A DNA stretch of 64,000 nucleotides from CAXBNB01 sp040151475 (GTDB lineage: Bacteria > Bacteroidota > Bacteroidia > Cytophagales > Cyclobacteriaceae), in contig NZ_JBDKWG010000111.1 in the NCBI RefSeq assembly GCF_040151475.1, forward strand, positions 42,222 to 106,221, given 5' to 3'. The notes below the pieces were generated by a model. That model searched no databases. It saw nothing but the letters and a program-made list of their open reading frames with translations, and was not told the origin of the DNA. Positions 9,962 to 19,017 of the stretch are shown here, piece by piece. The translations under genes were made by a program, and so were the position numbers. Each line of letters opens with the position of its first letter. Position 1 is the first letter of the stretch.

Positions 9962-10957
9962 TTAGAAATTGATTTCCAGTTTTTTATCATCCAGTTTGTA
10001 GGTAAATGCCTTGTTAAAACCCACGGCCTGTAGCACATTGGTTAAGTATTCTTTTTCAAATCTTCCTTTTACCGACCAGGTCTTGTTCGGCTTTCCATTT
10101 ACGGTAATATCCAATCCATACCACCTCTCGAGTTTCTTTATAAAGGTTTGAAAATTGTCTCCATCAAATAGCAAGATGCCATCCTTCCAGCCCAACACCT
10201 GATCTGTATCTATTTGTGAAACTTTGATAAATTCATTTTTCCTGTCAAAAGAAGCCCCTTCTCCCGGTCTCAACACTACATTATTCACCAACACCTTACC
10301 AGTAATAAGGTGAACATCTACAATTTCATTTTCCGGAAAAGCCGAAATATTAAAGGAGGTACCAAGAGCAGTTGTGTTAGCTCCAAAACTCCGTACTGTA
10401 AAAGGCCTCAGACTGTCTTTTCTCACTTCAAAGTAGGCCTCTCCTACCAAATCAACGATCCTTGCATCGTTAGTGAAGTTTCTCGGAAACTCTACATAGC
10501 TATCTGAATTGAGCCATGCTATGGATCCATCGGGCAAGGCCACACGCGTTTTGCTCCCCGATGGACTGCTACTCCTCACAATTTCATCGCTTGCTATTTC
10601 TACTGTCTTTTGCTGGTTTGGTACACTAAACCGATAAGTAAAAAAAGCAATGCCCAACACAACCACTATCATTGCAGCGATTTTGAAATATCGATAAAAA
10701 TTTATTGGAGTATCTTTTTCGAAAGTACCCTTCGAACCATTTTTAGCCTGATCCCAGATATTTCTGGCTTTGAGTTCTGAATTAATTAATTTGGGCTCTC
10801 TGGATTTTTCTTTCCAAATTTTTGATAAGTATTCGAATTCCTTTTTGTTTTCAGATGAGCCCTCAAGCCAACTTTCAAATACAGCCTGCTCCTTTTCAGA
10901 TAAGCCTTCTGAAAGTTTCTTGCTTATTATGTCATCTAAATCGTGGTAATTATTCAT
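9962..10957 (-). CDS. FecR-family anti-sigma factor / surface-signalling regulator (locus 1)
   Basis: About 331 residues, starting at the ATG of MNNYHDLDD; another ATG two codons upstream and a TTG at 10975 are alternatives. The cytoplasmic N-terminal helix region that binds sigma (KKLSEGLSEKEQAVFESWLEG) is followed by one transmembrane helix (KIAAMIVVVLGIAFFTYRF, about 85-105), then the periplasmic FecR beta domain (RVALPDGSIAWLNSDSYV, EAYFEVRKDSLRPFTV, ALGTSFNI) and a C-terminal DUF4974 segment (LERWYGLDITV). It should hold the sigma factor encoded upstream until SusC reports substrate through its STN domain. Confidence 0.93.
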   Translation of the reverse strand: MNNYHDLDDIISKKLSEGLSEKEQAVFESWLEGSSENKKEFEYLSKIWKEKSREPKLINSELKARNIWDQAKNGSKGTFEKDTPINFYRYFKIAAMIVVVLGIAFFTYRFSVPNQQKTVEIASDEIVRSSSPSGSKTRVALPDGSIAWLNSDSYVEFPRNFTNDARIVDLVGEAYFEVRKDSLRPFTVRSFGANTTALGTSFNISAFPENEIVDVHLITGKVLVNNVVLRPGEGASFDRKNEFIKVSQIDTDQVLGWKDGILLFDGDNFQTFIKKLERWYGLDITVNGKPNKTWSVKGRFEKEYLTNVLQAVGFNKAFTYKLDDKKLEINF

Positions 10958-11068
10958 AGTCATTTTGAACTTCAACTATAAAAACAAAAGCCACGAAAAA
11001 AATACGTAATGGAAAATGTAGTTTTTTTTATTTTTTCCTGAAGATGAAAAACATAATCCCTTAAACAC

Positions 11069-11191
11069 TAGAGTCTGTCTATAATGTGCTTTGAGAAGCC
11101 TTTCAGGATTCTTAAAGCTTACTGTTTTAACAGCTTTACCAATCTTTAAAAGCTTAGTAAAGCGTGGATAGTACTTTATAGACAGACTCTA
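11069..11191. mobile_element. MITE-like element with 16-bp perfect terminal inverted repeats
   Basis: TAGAGTCTGTCTATAA at 11069-11084 is exactly mirrored by TTATAGACAGACTCTA at 11176-11191. If the outer TA on each side is a target duplication, the element is 121 bp with 14-bp terminal repeats (GAGTCTGTCTATAA). The interior has no ORF and further partial symmetry around AAGCTT and CTGTTTTAACAG. This is the form of a miniature inverted-repeat transposable element, moved in trans by a transposase that duplicates TA (IS630- or IS5-like families do this). No transposase is in the window. It lies between the sigma and fecR genes and, if transcribed, would fold into a long hairpin. Confidence 0.65.
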
Positions 11192-11263
11192 ATTAACTCA
11201 TTGATAATCAATAGTTAAATCACACCTCAATAAATTTAAGATCAGTGATATTCTTTTAAAAAA

Positions 11264-11887
11264 TCAACCTACAAGCAAAACTGCATAGAGGGTTTTAACC
11301 ACATCCATATAGCCGGGCTTGTCTTCGTTCTCAGATAAGTATTTGCGAACAGTAGCTCTCAACTCTTTCACTGCCAATTTAAGATGTACTTCCACCGTCC
11401 TTTTGGAAATATTCATCAACTCAGCCACTTCCTGATACTTCATGCCTTCATCTTTGATTAGTTTGTAAACCATCTTGCGTTTGAGGGGCAAACCTTCAAT
11501 GGTATGACTTATCAATGCCCGAAGCTCCTTTTCGATCAACTTCTCCATCGGATCTACAAACTCATGTGAGAAAAAATCCGTGTCGATATCGGAAATATTC
11601 ATTTTGTGTTTGTTCTCTTTTTTGATAAAATTGATGGACTCATTTTTTACTGACATAAAAAGATAACCTTCCAGATTATCCATTTCAAATACTTTATTGG
11701 CGTTCTTAATCAAGCGTATCAATACATTGGATACAACGTCCTCTGCCTGATCAATTTGAGGAACAAAAAGAAGAGCAAACTGAATAAGCTTCGTATGATA
11801 TCGATCAAAAAAAACAGTAAAAGCCTGTTCATCGTCCTTTAATGCAATACGTCCGAGTAGTTCCTTATTGCCCTGAAATGCTTCCAT
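11264..11887 (-). CDS. ECF sigma factor, Bacteroidetes RNA polymerase sigma-70 type (locus 1)
   Basis: A 207-residue protein. Region 2 is FTVFFDRYHTKLIQFALLF...QAEDVVSNVLIRL (about 23-62), and region 4 near residue 130-180 carries a helix-turn-helix (MKYQEVAELMNISKRTVEVHL). Regions 1 and 3 are absent, as in ECF sigmas. It is the first gene of locus 1 and pairs with the FecR protein downstream; the pair should switch on susCD and the trailing enzyme genes. The 306-bp gap to fecR is unusual for such a pair and contains the MITE-like element. Confidence 0.93.
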   Translation of the reverse strand: MEAFQGNKELLGRIALKDDEQAFTVFFDRYHTKLIQFALLFVPQIDQAEDVVSNVLIRLIKNANKVFEMDNLEGYLFMSVKNESINFIKKENKHKMNISDIDTDFFSHEFVDPMEKLIEKELRALISHTIEGLPLKRKMVYKLIKDEGMKYQEVAELMNISKRTVEVHLKLAVKELRATVRKYLSENEDKPGYMDVVKTLYAVLLVG

Positions 11888-12165
11888 TTGATGTGATTTG
11901 TTACGGACAAATTAAGGAATAATAAATAGAATAGAAAATAAAAAGTCGAGAGTAAAGGAATTACTCAACAACCACTATTAGCTAAATCATATCAACAAAG
12001 CAGAATAGTTGACTTCTGGTATCAAAGAAATCCTGTAAAATAAAGATATTTGGACATGAAATACTTTATCCTAAGAAATCCGGATAACTTATGTATTTGG
12101 TAGGTTGATTCTAAGTCATTTTTTATATGTTAGCATTACTAAATTTGAAACTAAAAAATAATACC

Positions 12166-12804
12166 ATGAAAATAAAATGCTTAATAGTGCTTGTGTTGAG
12201 TTTGGGAGTTTTAACAACTGCCTCTGCTCAAAAAGAAAATAAGGGCTGGATTCAATTGTTTAACGGCAAGAATTTAGACGGTTGGAAAGTTGGTGAAAAT
12301 GCGGCTTCTTTTTCAGTAGAAAATGGCACTATTAAGGTTGCCGGACCTAAGGCACATTTGTTTTATATGGGCGATGTAGAAAATCATGAGTTTAAAAATT
12401 TCGAATTTAAAGCTACAGTTATGACCAAACCCAGTGCCAATTCAGGAATTTATTTTCATACAAAGTACCAGGAGGATGGATGGCCATCAATGGGCTATGA
12501 AGTTCAGGTAAACAATACACAGGGGGATTGGAAACGCACTGGTAGCTTATATGATATAGTTGATGTAAAAGAAACCTATGTAGGAGACAATGTTTGGTAC
12601 ACGGAGTATGTCAAGGTTGAGGGAAAAAGAGTTATCATTAAAATAAATGATATTGTAGTCGTAGATTATACAGAACCGGAGAACCCAAAACGAGAAGGAA
12701 ATCATCCACATAGATTGATTTCAGAGGGAACCTTTGCCTTGCAGGCGCACGATCCGGGAAGTGTTGTTTTTTATAAAGACATTATGGTTAAACCTTTGAA
12801 ATAA
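12166..12804 (+). CDS. Exported DUF1080 / 3-keto-disaccharide hydrolase-family protein
   Basis: 212 residues from the ATG that starts a clean signal peptide (MKIKCLIVLVLSLGVLTTASAQ); an upstream in-frame ATG at 12127 would precede it with 13 non-signal residues. The mature part is one PF06439 domain: GWIQLFNGKNLDGWKVG at the start, SGIYFHTKYQ, GYEVQVNN and the closing GTFALQAHDPGSVVFYKDI. This concanavalin-like fold is found in enzymes that cleave 3-keto-glycosides made by Gfo/Idh oxidoreductases, and in sugar-binding domains. It stands alone between the two SusCD loci. A TAnnTTTG-like -7 element (TAAATTTG, 12140-12147) lies just upstream, with no convincing -33. Confidence 0.85.
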   Translation: MKIKCLIVLVLSLGVLTTASAQKENKGWIQLFNGKNLDGWKVGENAASFSVENGTIKVAGPKAHLFYMGDVENHEFKNFEFKATVMTKPSANSGIYFHTKYQEDGWPSMGYEVQVNNTQGDWKRTGSLYDIVDVKETYVGDNVWYTEYVKVEGKRVIIKINDIVVVDYTEPENPKREGNHPHRLISEGTFALQAHDPGSVVFYKDIMVKPLK

Positions 12805-12850
12805 TTCGAAGTTAATTGGCTGTATTTTGATAGGACAGACCGCTTAGGCG

Positions 12851-12897
12851 TAATAAAAAAATAGGAGGTCAGATACTGACCTCCTATTTTTTTATTA
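12851..12897. terminator. Bidirectional intrinsic terminator
   Basis: A 22-bp perfect stem (12851-12872 with 12876-12897) and a 3-nt loop. The core is GGAGGTCAG/CTGACCTCC, flanked by A-runs on the left and T-runs on the right, so it works in both directions. It separates the plus-strand DUF1080 gene from the converging susD of locus 2. Confidence 0.93.
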
Positions 12898-12922
12898 CAT
12901 TATTGATATAACGGGCACATTG

Positions 12923-14422
12923 TTATTGAGTATAATTTGGATTCTGATCCAAAAGTGGATTAATATCCCTTTCACTCTGAGGAAATGGAAATAAATAATG
13001 CTTACTAGGGTCAAACATACGCATTACCCCTCCCGGATCCTGAATCGTTGGAACGTAATCCTCTATGGTTTTCCACCTCTTTACATCACTATATCGAATT
13101 CCCTCCAGGGCAAATTCAACCCTTCTCTCATTTCTAATTCGTTCTCTCATTTCATCTTTGTTTAATCCCAAAGGTAACTCTGGCATATCCACACCTGTTC
13201 TGGTACGCACTTCGTTTACAGCGTCATACACAGATTGGTCAGGACCAGAAACTTCATTTTTAGCTTCTGCATACATCAATAAAACATCCGCATACCGGAG
13301 GTGTATCCAGTCTTGTTCACTCTGTGTACTGTAATCAATGGGCAGTGCATCCCAATTACAATATTTAACAGGATTGTAAAGAGTTCCAGAAACATTATTA
13401 TAGTTAAAGACCACCTCTTCACCTGCAGAATTAATAGCTGTTTCACCATATTCCTTTATCGTCATTATAAGTCGGGGATCACGATTAAGTTTCCAATCAG
13501 AAGGATCATACAAGGGGGAAGATGTAATAGGAAGTCCGTCGGTACATTCGTAAGCATCAACCAGTTGCTGCAATGGGTTAAGAACTCCATGCCATGAAAA
13601 ACGAATATCCAGATCGCTTGTAAAATTAGGAGTTAGGAACCGAGTTGAAAAAATAATCTCAGGATTGTCATTTTGACCACTAGCTAAAAATAATGTACGA
13701 AAATCATCATGAAGTGTAAATATTTTATCCTGAATTACCTCATCTGCAACATCAGCAGCCTCTTGCCATTTTCCTTGATGAAGTAATACCTTCGCTTTTA
13801 GTGTCAATGCGGAACCTTTAACTGCATGTCCATCAGAATATGAAATATTATCAAGATGGTCAATAGCAAAATCCAAGTCACTAATTACTTGAGCTATTAC
13901 CGTTTCCTTCGAACTTTGTTTCACGATAGCCTCATCGATGGTTACCGAATGATCATATAAAGGTACCCCTCCATAAAACTCTGTGAGTGTAAAATAAAAC
14001 AATGCTCTTAAAAAATACACTTCTGCCTTATACACGTCTATCCTTTCAGGATCCAATGGTGCATTTTCCACATTATCAAGAAAAAAATTGCATGAGCTAA
14101 TTCCTCTATAGCAGTCATTATAAATTGTATTAATTATACTGCCAGATGTGGGTTCAATAAGGCCTTGTGCCAAATTGATTACCGTTCCATAAGCATCGCC
14201 TGCCATTACGTCCAAAGACCCATCCTTATGTCTAAATGTCCAGCTGTTTAGTCTATTGTACACTCCAGCCAAAGCCATATCTACTTCCTTTTCGTTTCGC
14301 CAAAAAGTTTCACTTGATATTTGATCAAGAGGGTTCTTATCCAGAAAATCTGAACAAGAACTTACACAAATAGCAAAAATCGCAATAAAGAAAATTTTAA
14401 TATTATTTATTAGATATTTCAT
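12923..14422 (-). CDS. SusD/RagB-family glycan-binding lipoprotein (locus 2)
   Basis: A 499-residue protein. The signal peptide ends at ICVSSC (lipobox Cys23), followed by SDFLDKNPLDQISSETFW, the standard SusD opening. RALFYFTLTEFYGGVPL (near 140) and the C-terminal RERIRNERRVEFALEGIRY and PFPQSERDINPLLDQNP are textbook SusD. It starts 12 bp after the susC stop. It should capture glycan for the partner transporter. It is shorter than the locus 1 SusD (569), so the two loci probably recognise different ligands. Confidence 0.96.
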   Translation of the reverse strand: MKYLINNIKIFFIAIFAICVSSCSDFLDKNPLDQISSETFWRNEKEVDMALAGVYNRLNSWTFRHKDGSLDVMAGDAYGTVINLAQGLIEPTSGSIINTIYNDCYRGISSCNFFLDNVENAPLDPERIDVYKAEVYFLRALFYFTLTEFYGGVPLYDHSVTIDEAIVKQSSKETVIAQVISDLDFAIDHLDNISYSDGHAVKGSALTLKAKVLLHQGKWQEAADVADEVIQDKIFTLHDDFRTLFLASGQNDNPEIIFSTRFLTPNFTSDLDIRFSWHGVLNPLQQLVDAYECTDGLPITSSPLYDPSDWKLNRDPRLIMTIKEYGETAINSAGEEVVFNYNNVSGTLYNPVKYCNWDALPIDYSTQSEQDWIHLRYADVLLMYAEAKNEVSGPDQSVYDAVNEVRTRTGVDMPELPLGLNKDEMRERIRNERRVEFALEGIRYSDVKRWKTIEDYVPTIQDPGGVMRMFDPSKHYLFPFPQSERDINPLLDQNPNYTQ

Positions 14423-14434
14423 AATTCAATATTT

Positions 14435-17400
14435 TTAGAGTTTTACCTTTAATCCGAACGCCAAAGTCTTAAGTTGTGGGAAAACACTAAAAGAGCCCCC
14501 ACCAATTCTTTCAGGATCCAAACCGGGATACTTGGTAAATGTTAATAGATTGTCACCTGAAAAATATACCTGAGCATTCTTTAACCCAATCTTTTCAACT
14601 ATTTCAGTAGGTATATTATATCCAATTCGTAGGTTTTTCAATCTCAGATAAGAAGCATCTTGCAGAAGAAAAGTAGATGTAGTGCCCATAACAGGATTAT
14701 AACCAGCCCGATAAATGGCAGGATATTCATTGGTAGAACCCGCACCAGTCCATCTGTTATCAGCCAATTCCTGTGTGGGTGCAGCCCCTTGGACAAATGG
14801 TGTCAATCCCCAGTTGACTACATAATTCTTAACTCCCTGAACTCCCTGAAAAAATGCTGAAACATCAAAATTCCGCCAAGAAACATTAATACTACCGCCA
14901 TAATAAAAGTCAGGAAAAGCCCCATCAATTACTTTACGGTCTTCAGAATTAATCACATTATCACCATTCTGATCTTTAAATTTTAAATCTCCAGGCTTTG
15001 GATTATATGGATGCAGAGGTCCTTCATCAATTTCAGCCTGAGTTTGAAAAATCCCTATCCATTCGACCATAAACAAAGAATTATAAGGAAGTCCCTCCTG
15101 AACAGTATATGTACCCAAAGTAGGACTTAAAATACTTAATACTTCGTTTTTGAAGGTTGATAAATTGAAACTAACATTATAGCTTAGCTCTCCTATTTTA
15201 TGGTTGTGTCCCAACTCAAAATCCCAACCTGTATTTTTCATTTTCCCTCCATTAACTGTTGGAGCTGATAACCCAACACTTGCAGGTACCGGAACCTGAT
15301 ATAAGATACCATCCGTTATTTTGTTATACCAATCAACAGTGAATGTGAACAGTCCATTTTTAATGCTGGCATCCAATCCAAAATCTGTCATAGTTGTTGT
15401 CTCCCATTGTAAAGACTGATCTACGAGTCTGTTTAAATTAACTCCTGCTTCTAAATTGGATCCAAAGGGATATGAGCTATTTGACAAAACATTTTGATAA
15501 GGGTATGTTCCTACATTTTGATTGCCCAATTTCCCCCAGGAACCTCTGAATTTCAAATTGTCTAACCAACTCACATTTTCCAAAAATGATTCTTCAGAAA
15601 TTCTCCATCCGGCAGATAATGATGGGAACAATCCCCAACGTGTATCCGGTGCAATTCTGGATGTACCGTCATATCGAACATTGGCTTCAAACAAATATTT
15701 CGCTTTGTAATCATAAGACAACCTACCAAAAAAGGACTGAATTGCCCATTCGGAAGCTGTACCTCTTGTACTTTGTCCATCAGCAGCACCTGCATTGAGT
15801 TCAACAAGGTTATCAGTTGGAAAGGTTATCCTGGATCCCCCCAAAGACCTGTTTTGAGCAGACTCCTGATTATACCCACCCAATACACTAATGGTATGAT
15901 CTGAGTTAAAAACTTTATTGTAATTCATTGTTGAATACAAAGTGGTCAAAAGGTAAGTACTCATATCATCAATTACGCCTAAATGCCACACGCCATTGTT
16001 ATGTGCATAGGAGCCATCATTAAAGTAATAGTTATCTACAGCATGCTCATGATTCTTGATAAATTCTTGGTCGATATTAGCAGCTGCCTTGGTACTCCAT
16101 GTCAGATCCTTTGTTATATTAACATTGGAATAAATTTGTGACCTTGTGCTGTTACTTTGTGAAATTCGTGATCCTGCAGCCAACATAGCGTACGGGTTTC
16201 GTACTGTCCATTCGGCAATATTATTGCTATACCTAGCCACATATCCGGTAGAGCCGTCTGGCAAGGTCATAGTCGGAGTATAATTGGGACCCGGTGCAAA
16301 AGTATGCATGACAAAATAGGCCTCATTAAATCCACTCTGAATATCTCTAACCTTATCTTTTTTAACACCTTGGATATTGGCTCCTATAGTAATCCAATCA
16401 TTTACTTTTGTTTCAAGAGACAAAAGAAAGTTGTATCGTTTAAAATCAAAAAGAGGCAATATCCCTGGTTGATCTAAATAACCAACAGATAAATTATAAG
16501 ATGTATTCTCATTTCCACCACTGACACTTATATTATGATTTTGAGCAATTGCTGTACTGTATAAGTGATCTGCCCAGTCATAATTGGGGTAGTTTATGGG
16601 ATCATTCGGATTATTCCTATACGCATCTATGTCTGCTTGAGGAAAATATGGCGTAAGACCAGCTCTTGTATTTGCCTCATTCCATAATTCCATATAATCG
16701 GCAGAATTGGTCACAAGATCAGGTAAAGATGTAGCTTTTTGGGCTTGAAAGTTGACGTGATACTCAACTGACACAGGTTGGTTTTTACCTTTTTTCGTGG
16801 TGATAAGGATTACCCCGTTTGCAGCCCTTGCTCCATATATAGCAGCTGATGCTGCATCTTTCAAGACAGAGACTGATTCTACATTGTTAGGATCCAAATC
16901 AGACATATTCCCTAGAATACCATCAATTAAAACTAGAGGGCTGCTACCAACATTGCTGAATGTTCCGAGTCCACGAATACGGAGCTGAGCCCCATCGTCA
17001 CCAGGAGTACCTCCTCCTTGTGTGACTTGAAGTCCTGCTACCTTTCCTTGTAAGAGGTTTTCAACATTGGGCGTTGGGCGTTTCATAAGTTCAGAACCTC
17101 CTACATTAGTAACTGCTCCTGTAAGATTAGCTTTCTTTTGCAAACCATATCCCACAACAACAAGCTCTTCAAGTTGTCTGGAATCTGGATACATTTGGAC
17201 GTTTATTTCACTTCTTGAACCAATTTCAATTTCCTGAGTCATATATCCTACGAAAGATATTACCACTATCTCTCCCTCAGAAAGCGAAAGTTTATAGTTT
17301 CCATCCAGATCCGTGGTTGTACCCAGTGCTGTCCCCTTTACCACGATTGAAGCACCGGGAAGCCCTTCTCCATTCTCGTCTGTAACCTTACCTGATATAT

Positions 17401-17809
17401 CAACATCCAGTACCTTCACCTGATCACTCTCAACTTTGTTCTTTTTCCCATATTTCGAGACATAGATTTTATTATTGACACGCTTGAAACTTAGCTTTGA
17501 AGTTTCAGAAATCTTATTGAGAAGAATGCCAAGGTTTTCCTTGTTAGACAGGGTTAAATTTAGTCTGTCATTCTTAATGGTGGACTTGAAATAGCTAAAC
17601 TCGAAACCGGTTTGCCTTTCAATTGATTCAAACACTCCCTTCAAAGAAGTCATGTTTTTTTCCATGACCACCGAAATGTCGTTTAGGCTGGAACTCTGAC
17701 TTTTACCATCATTGGCAAAAATCAAAGTACCACACAAACACACAAAGAATATGACTAAGAAGGAGTTTCTAGACATAATCAGTAACTTTTTTGTATAGTT
17801 AGAATACAT
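14435..17809 (-). CDS. SusC/RagA-family TonB-dependent transporter with STN domain (locus 2)
   Basis: A 1124-residue protein; an internal ATG at 17776 (MSRNSFLVIF) is an alternative start that still keeps the signal peptide. STN domain about 48-118, carboxypeptidase-regulatory-like domain about 136-208 (GKVTDENGEGLPGASI), LEELVVVGYG at 213-222, plug with LKDAASAAIYGARAANGVI, then the barrel. The late motif GDLKFKDQNGDNVINSEDR is a DxDxDG-type loop common in SusC barrels. With fecR and the ECF sigma gene upstream it forms a self-regulated uptake locus. No degradative enzyme gene follows its susD. Confidence 0.96.
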   Translation of the reverse strand: MYSNYTKKLLIMSRNSFLVIFFVCLCGTLIFANDGKSQSSSLNDISVVMEKNMTSLKGVFESIERQTGFEFSYFKSTIKNDRLNLTLSNKENLGILLNKISETSKLSFKRVNNKIYVSKYGKKNKVESDQVKVLDVDISGKVTDENGEGLPGASIVVKGTALGTTTDLDGNYKLSLSEGEIVVISFVGYMTQEIEIGSRSEINVQMYPDSRQLEELVVVGYGLQKKANLTGAVTNVGGSELMKRPTPNVENLLQGKVAGLQVTQGGGTPGDDGAQLRIRGLGTFSNVGSSPLVLIDGILGNMSDLDPNNVESVSVLKDAASAAIYGARAANGVILITTKKGKNQPVSVEYHVNFQAQKATSLPDLVTNSADYMELWNEANTRAGLTPYFPQADIDAYRNNPNDPINYPNYDWADHLYSTAIAQNHNISVSGGNENTSYNLSVGYLDQPGILPLFDFKRYNFLLSLETKVNDWITIGANIQGVKKDKVRDIQSGFNEAYFVMHTFAPGPNYTPTMTLPDGSTGYVARYSNNIAEWTVRNPYAMLAAGSRISQSNSTRSQIYSNVNITKDLTWSTKAAANIDQEFIKNHEHAVDNYYFNDGSYAHNNGVWHLGVIDDMSTYLLTTLYSTMNYNKVFNSDHTISVLGGYNQESAQNRSLGGSRITFPTDNLVELNAGAADGQSTRGTASEWAIQSFFGRLSYDYKAKYLFEANVRYDGTSRIAPDTRWGLFPSLSAGWRISEESFLENVSWLDNLKFRGSWGKLGNQNVGTYPYQNVLSNSSYPFGSNLEAGVNLNRLVDQSLQWETTTMTDFGLDASIKNGLFTFTVDWYNKITDGILYQVPVPASVGLSAPTVNGGKMKNTGWDFELGHNHKIGELSYNVSFNLSTFKNEVLSILSPTLGTYTVQEGLPYNSLFMVEWIGIFQTQAEIDEGPLHPYNPKPGDLKFKDQNGDNVINSEDRKVIDGAFPDFYYGGSINVSWRNFDVSAFFQGVQGVKNYVVNWGLTPFVQGAAPTQELADNRWTGAGSTNEYPAIYRAGYNPVMGTTSTFLLQDASYLRLKNLRIGYNIPTEIVEKIGLKNAQVYFSGDNLLTFTKYPGLDPERIGGGSFSVFPQLKTLAFGLKVKL

Positions 17810-17845
17810 TACTTTTGTATTTAAGTTAATAATAATTTGACATTA

Positions 17846-17881
17846 CCCTGGGGAAATTAAGGCCAATCAATTTTTCCAGGG
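17846..17881 (+). promoter_or_regulatory. Hairpin between fecR and susC (locus 2)
   Basis: CCCTGG (17846-17851) pairs with CCAGGG (17876-17881). In plus-strand RNA the stem extends through two G-U pairs and five A-U pairs to about 13 bp and is followed by TTTGTTTTTT. As an intrinsic terminator it would face against susC, stopping antisense transcription. In the operon direction the stem is weaker and lacks a T-run. Its position matches the hairpin of locus 1. Confidence 0.4.
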
Positions 17882-17957
17882 TTTGTTTTTTGGTACGGGT
17901 TCTGATTGCTTACCCAGTGTCTATTGTAGTTTTTCTTTTCATAGTGTTTTGGTTTAT

Positions 17958-18926
17958 TTATTTTACAATTAATTTTACTTTTTTGTCGTTGATTACATAA
18001 TTGAAGTGGGCAGCAAAACTCAACCCTTCAAGTACTTCTTCTAAAGACTCGTTAGAATACTTCACATTTATACCGTGCTCTCCTATTTTACCCTGCACCT
18101 CTATATCTACTCCGTACCATTGCTCAATATCATCCAGCACCTCCATAAAATCATTGGCTTTGAGTACAAGCACACCATTTTTCCAGCCAATCTCCTCATC
18201 AAAATCAAATGTTGCTTTTCCTACCTTCTCATCTACTATTGCCATGTCACCCGGTGTTAGCACCACCTTCTCCTGACCTTGCTCAACAGACACTTTACCC
18301 GTTACCACTGCTACTTTCACCAGATCATCTTTCTTAGCATTTACATTAAAAGACGTACCCAGTACTGTAGTATTAACCCCTCTCGTCTTCACAATAAACG
18401 GCCTGTATTCGTCTCTTTTTACTTCAAAAAATGCTTCTCCCTGTAGTTCAACTACCCGTTGGTCTGCCAAAATGAGACTCTGAGAATAAGTAATCGTTGA
18501 TGAAGAGTTTAACCTCACCATGGTGCCATCAGGCAATCTCACTGTAAGGTTTTCTCCACGTTTAGTGTGTTTCACTACAGTAGAAACTGCTTCTTCATTT
18601 TTTGCCTCCTGATCAAAAAATGAGAACAATACAAATGAAGACACAACCATTATGAAAATGGCTGCTGCAATTTTTAAAGGTGTAAGTAAATTGAAAATTG
18701 ATTTTACAGGTACTTCTTCAATAGTGGCATCAACATTTTCCCAGATTTTCTCCAAATCTGTATTTACGATTGTTTCTGTACTGTCCAAAAGGGCAGCTGA
18801 TTGATCTAAATAGGAAATGGCTTCCTCATCATTTGTTTCCAGCAGCCTTTCAACTTCTCTACTTTCCAATGCCGTACATCGGCCAGCCAGGTACTTTTCA
18901 ATTAAAGTTCTTTTGTTCTTTTTCAT
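17958..18926 (-). CDS. FecR-family anti-sigma factor (locus 2)
   Basis: 322 residues from the ATG of MKKNKRTLIEKYLAG; a GTG at 18950 would add eight residues. Parts in order: a sigma-binding helical region, a transmembrane helix (IAAAIFIMVVSSFVLFSFF, about 85-105), the FecR domain (VRLPDGTMVRLNSSSTI, EAFFEVKRDEYRPFIV, VLGTSFNV) and the DUF4974-like end (IEQWYGVDIEV). The motifs match the locus 1 FecR nearly position for position, so the two are paralogues. It should control the ECF sigma encoded 91 bp upstream. Confidence 0.93.
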   Translation of the reverse strand: MKKNKRTLIEKYLAGRCTALESREVERLLETNDEEAISYLDQSAALLDSTETIVNTDLEKIWENVDATIEEVPVKSIFNLLTPLKIAAAIFIMVVSSFVLFSFFDQEAKNEEAVSTVVKHTKRGENLTVRLPDGTMVRLNSSSTITYSQSLILADQRVVELQGEAFFEVKRDEYRPFIVKTRGVNTTVLGTSFNVNAKKDDLVKVAVVTGKVSVEQGQEKVVLTPGDMAIVDEKVGKATFDFDEEIGWKNGVLVLKANDFMEVLDDIEQWYGVDIEVQGKIGEHGINVKYSNESLEEVLEGLSFAAHFNYVINDKKVKLIVK

Positions 18927-19017
18927 ATCAAAACAGAAGTATACATCCACTTCTATTTTTACATACCAAAAAAACTACCGCTTACCTAACCCTGAACAAA
19001 AAAAGATGAAAAATTAC

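Noticed and set aside
17810..17820. TAnnTTTG promoter-like box (TACTTTTG) before susC of locus 2
   Set aside because: It faces the plus strand, away from susC, and would drive antisense transcription into fecR; no -33 element supports it.
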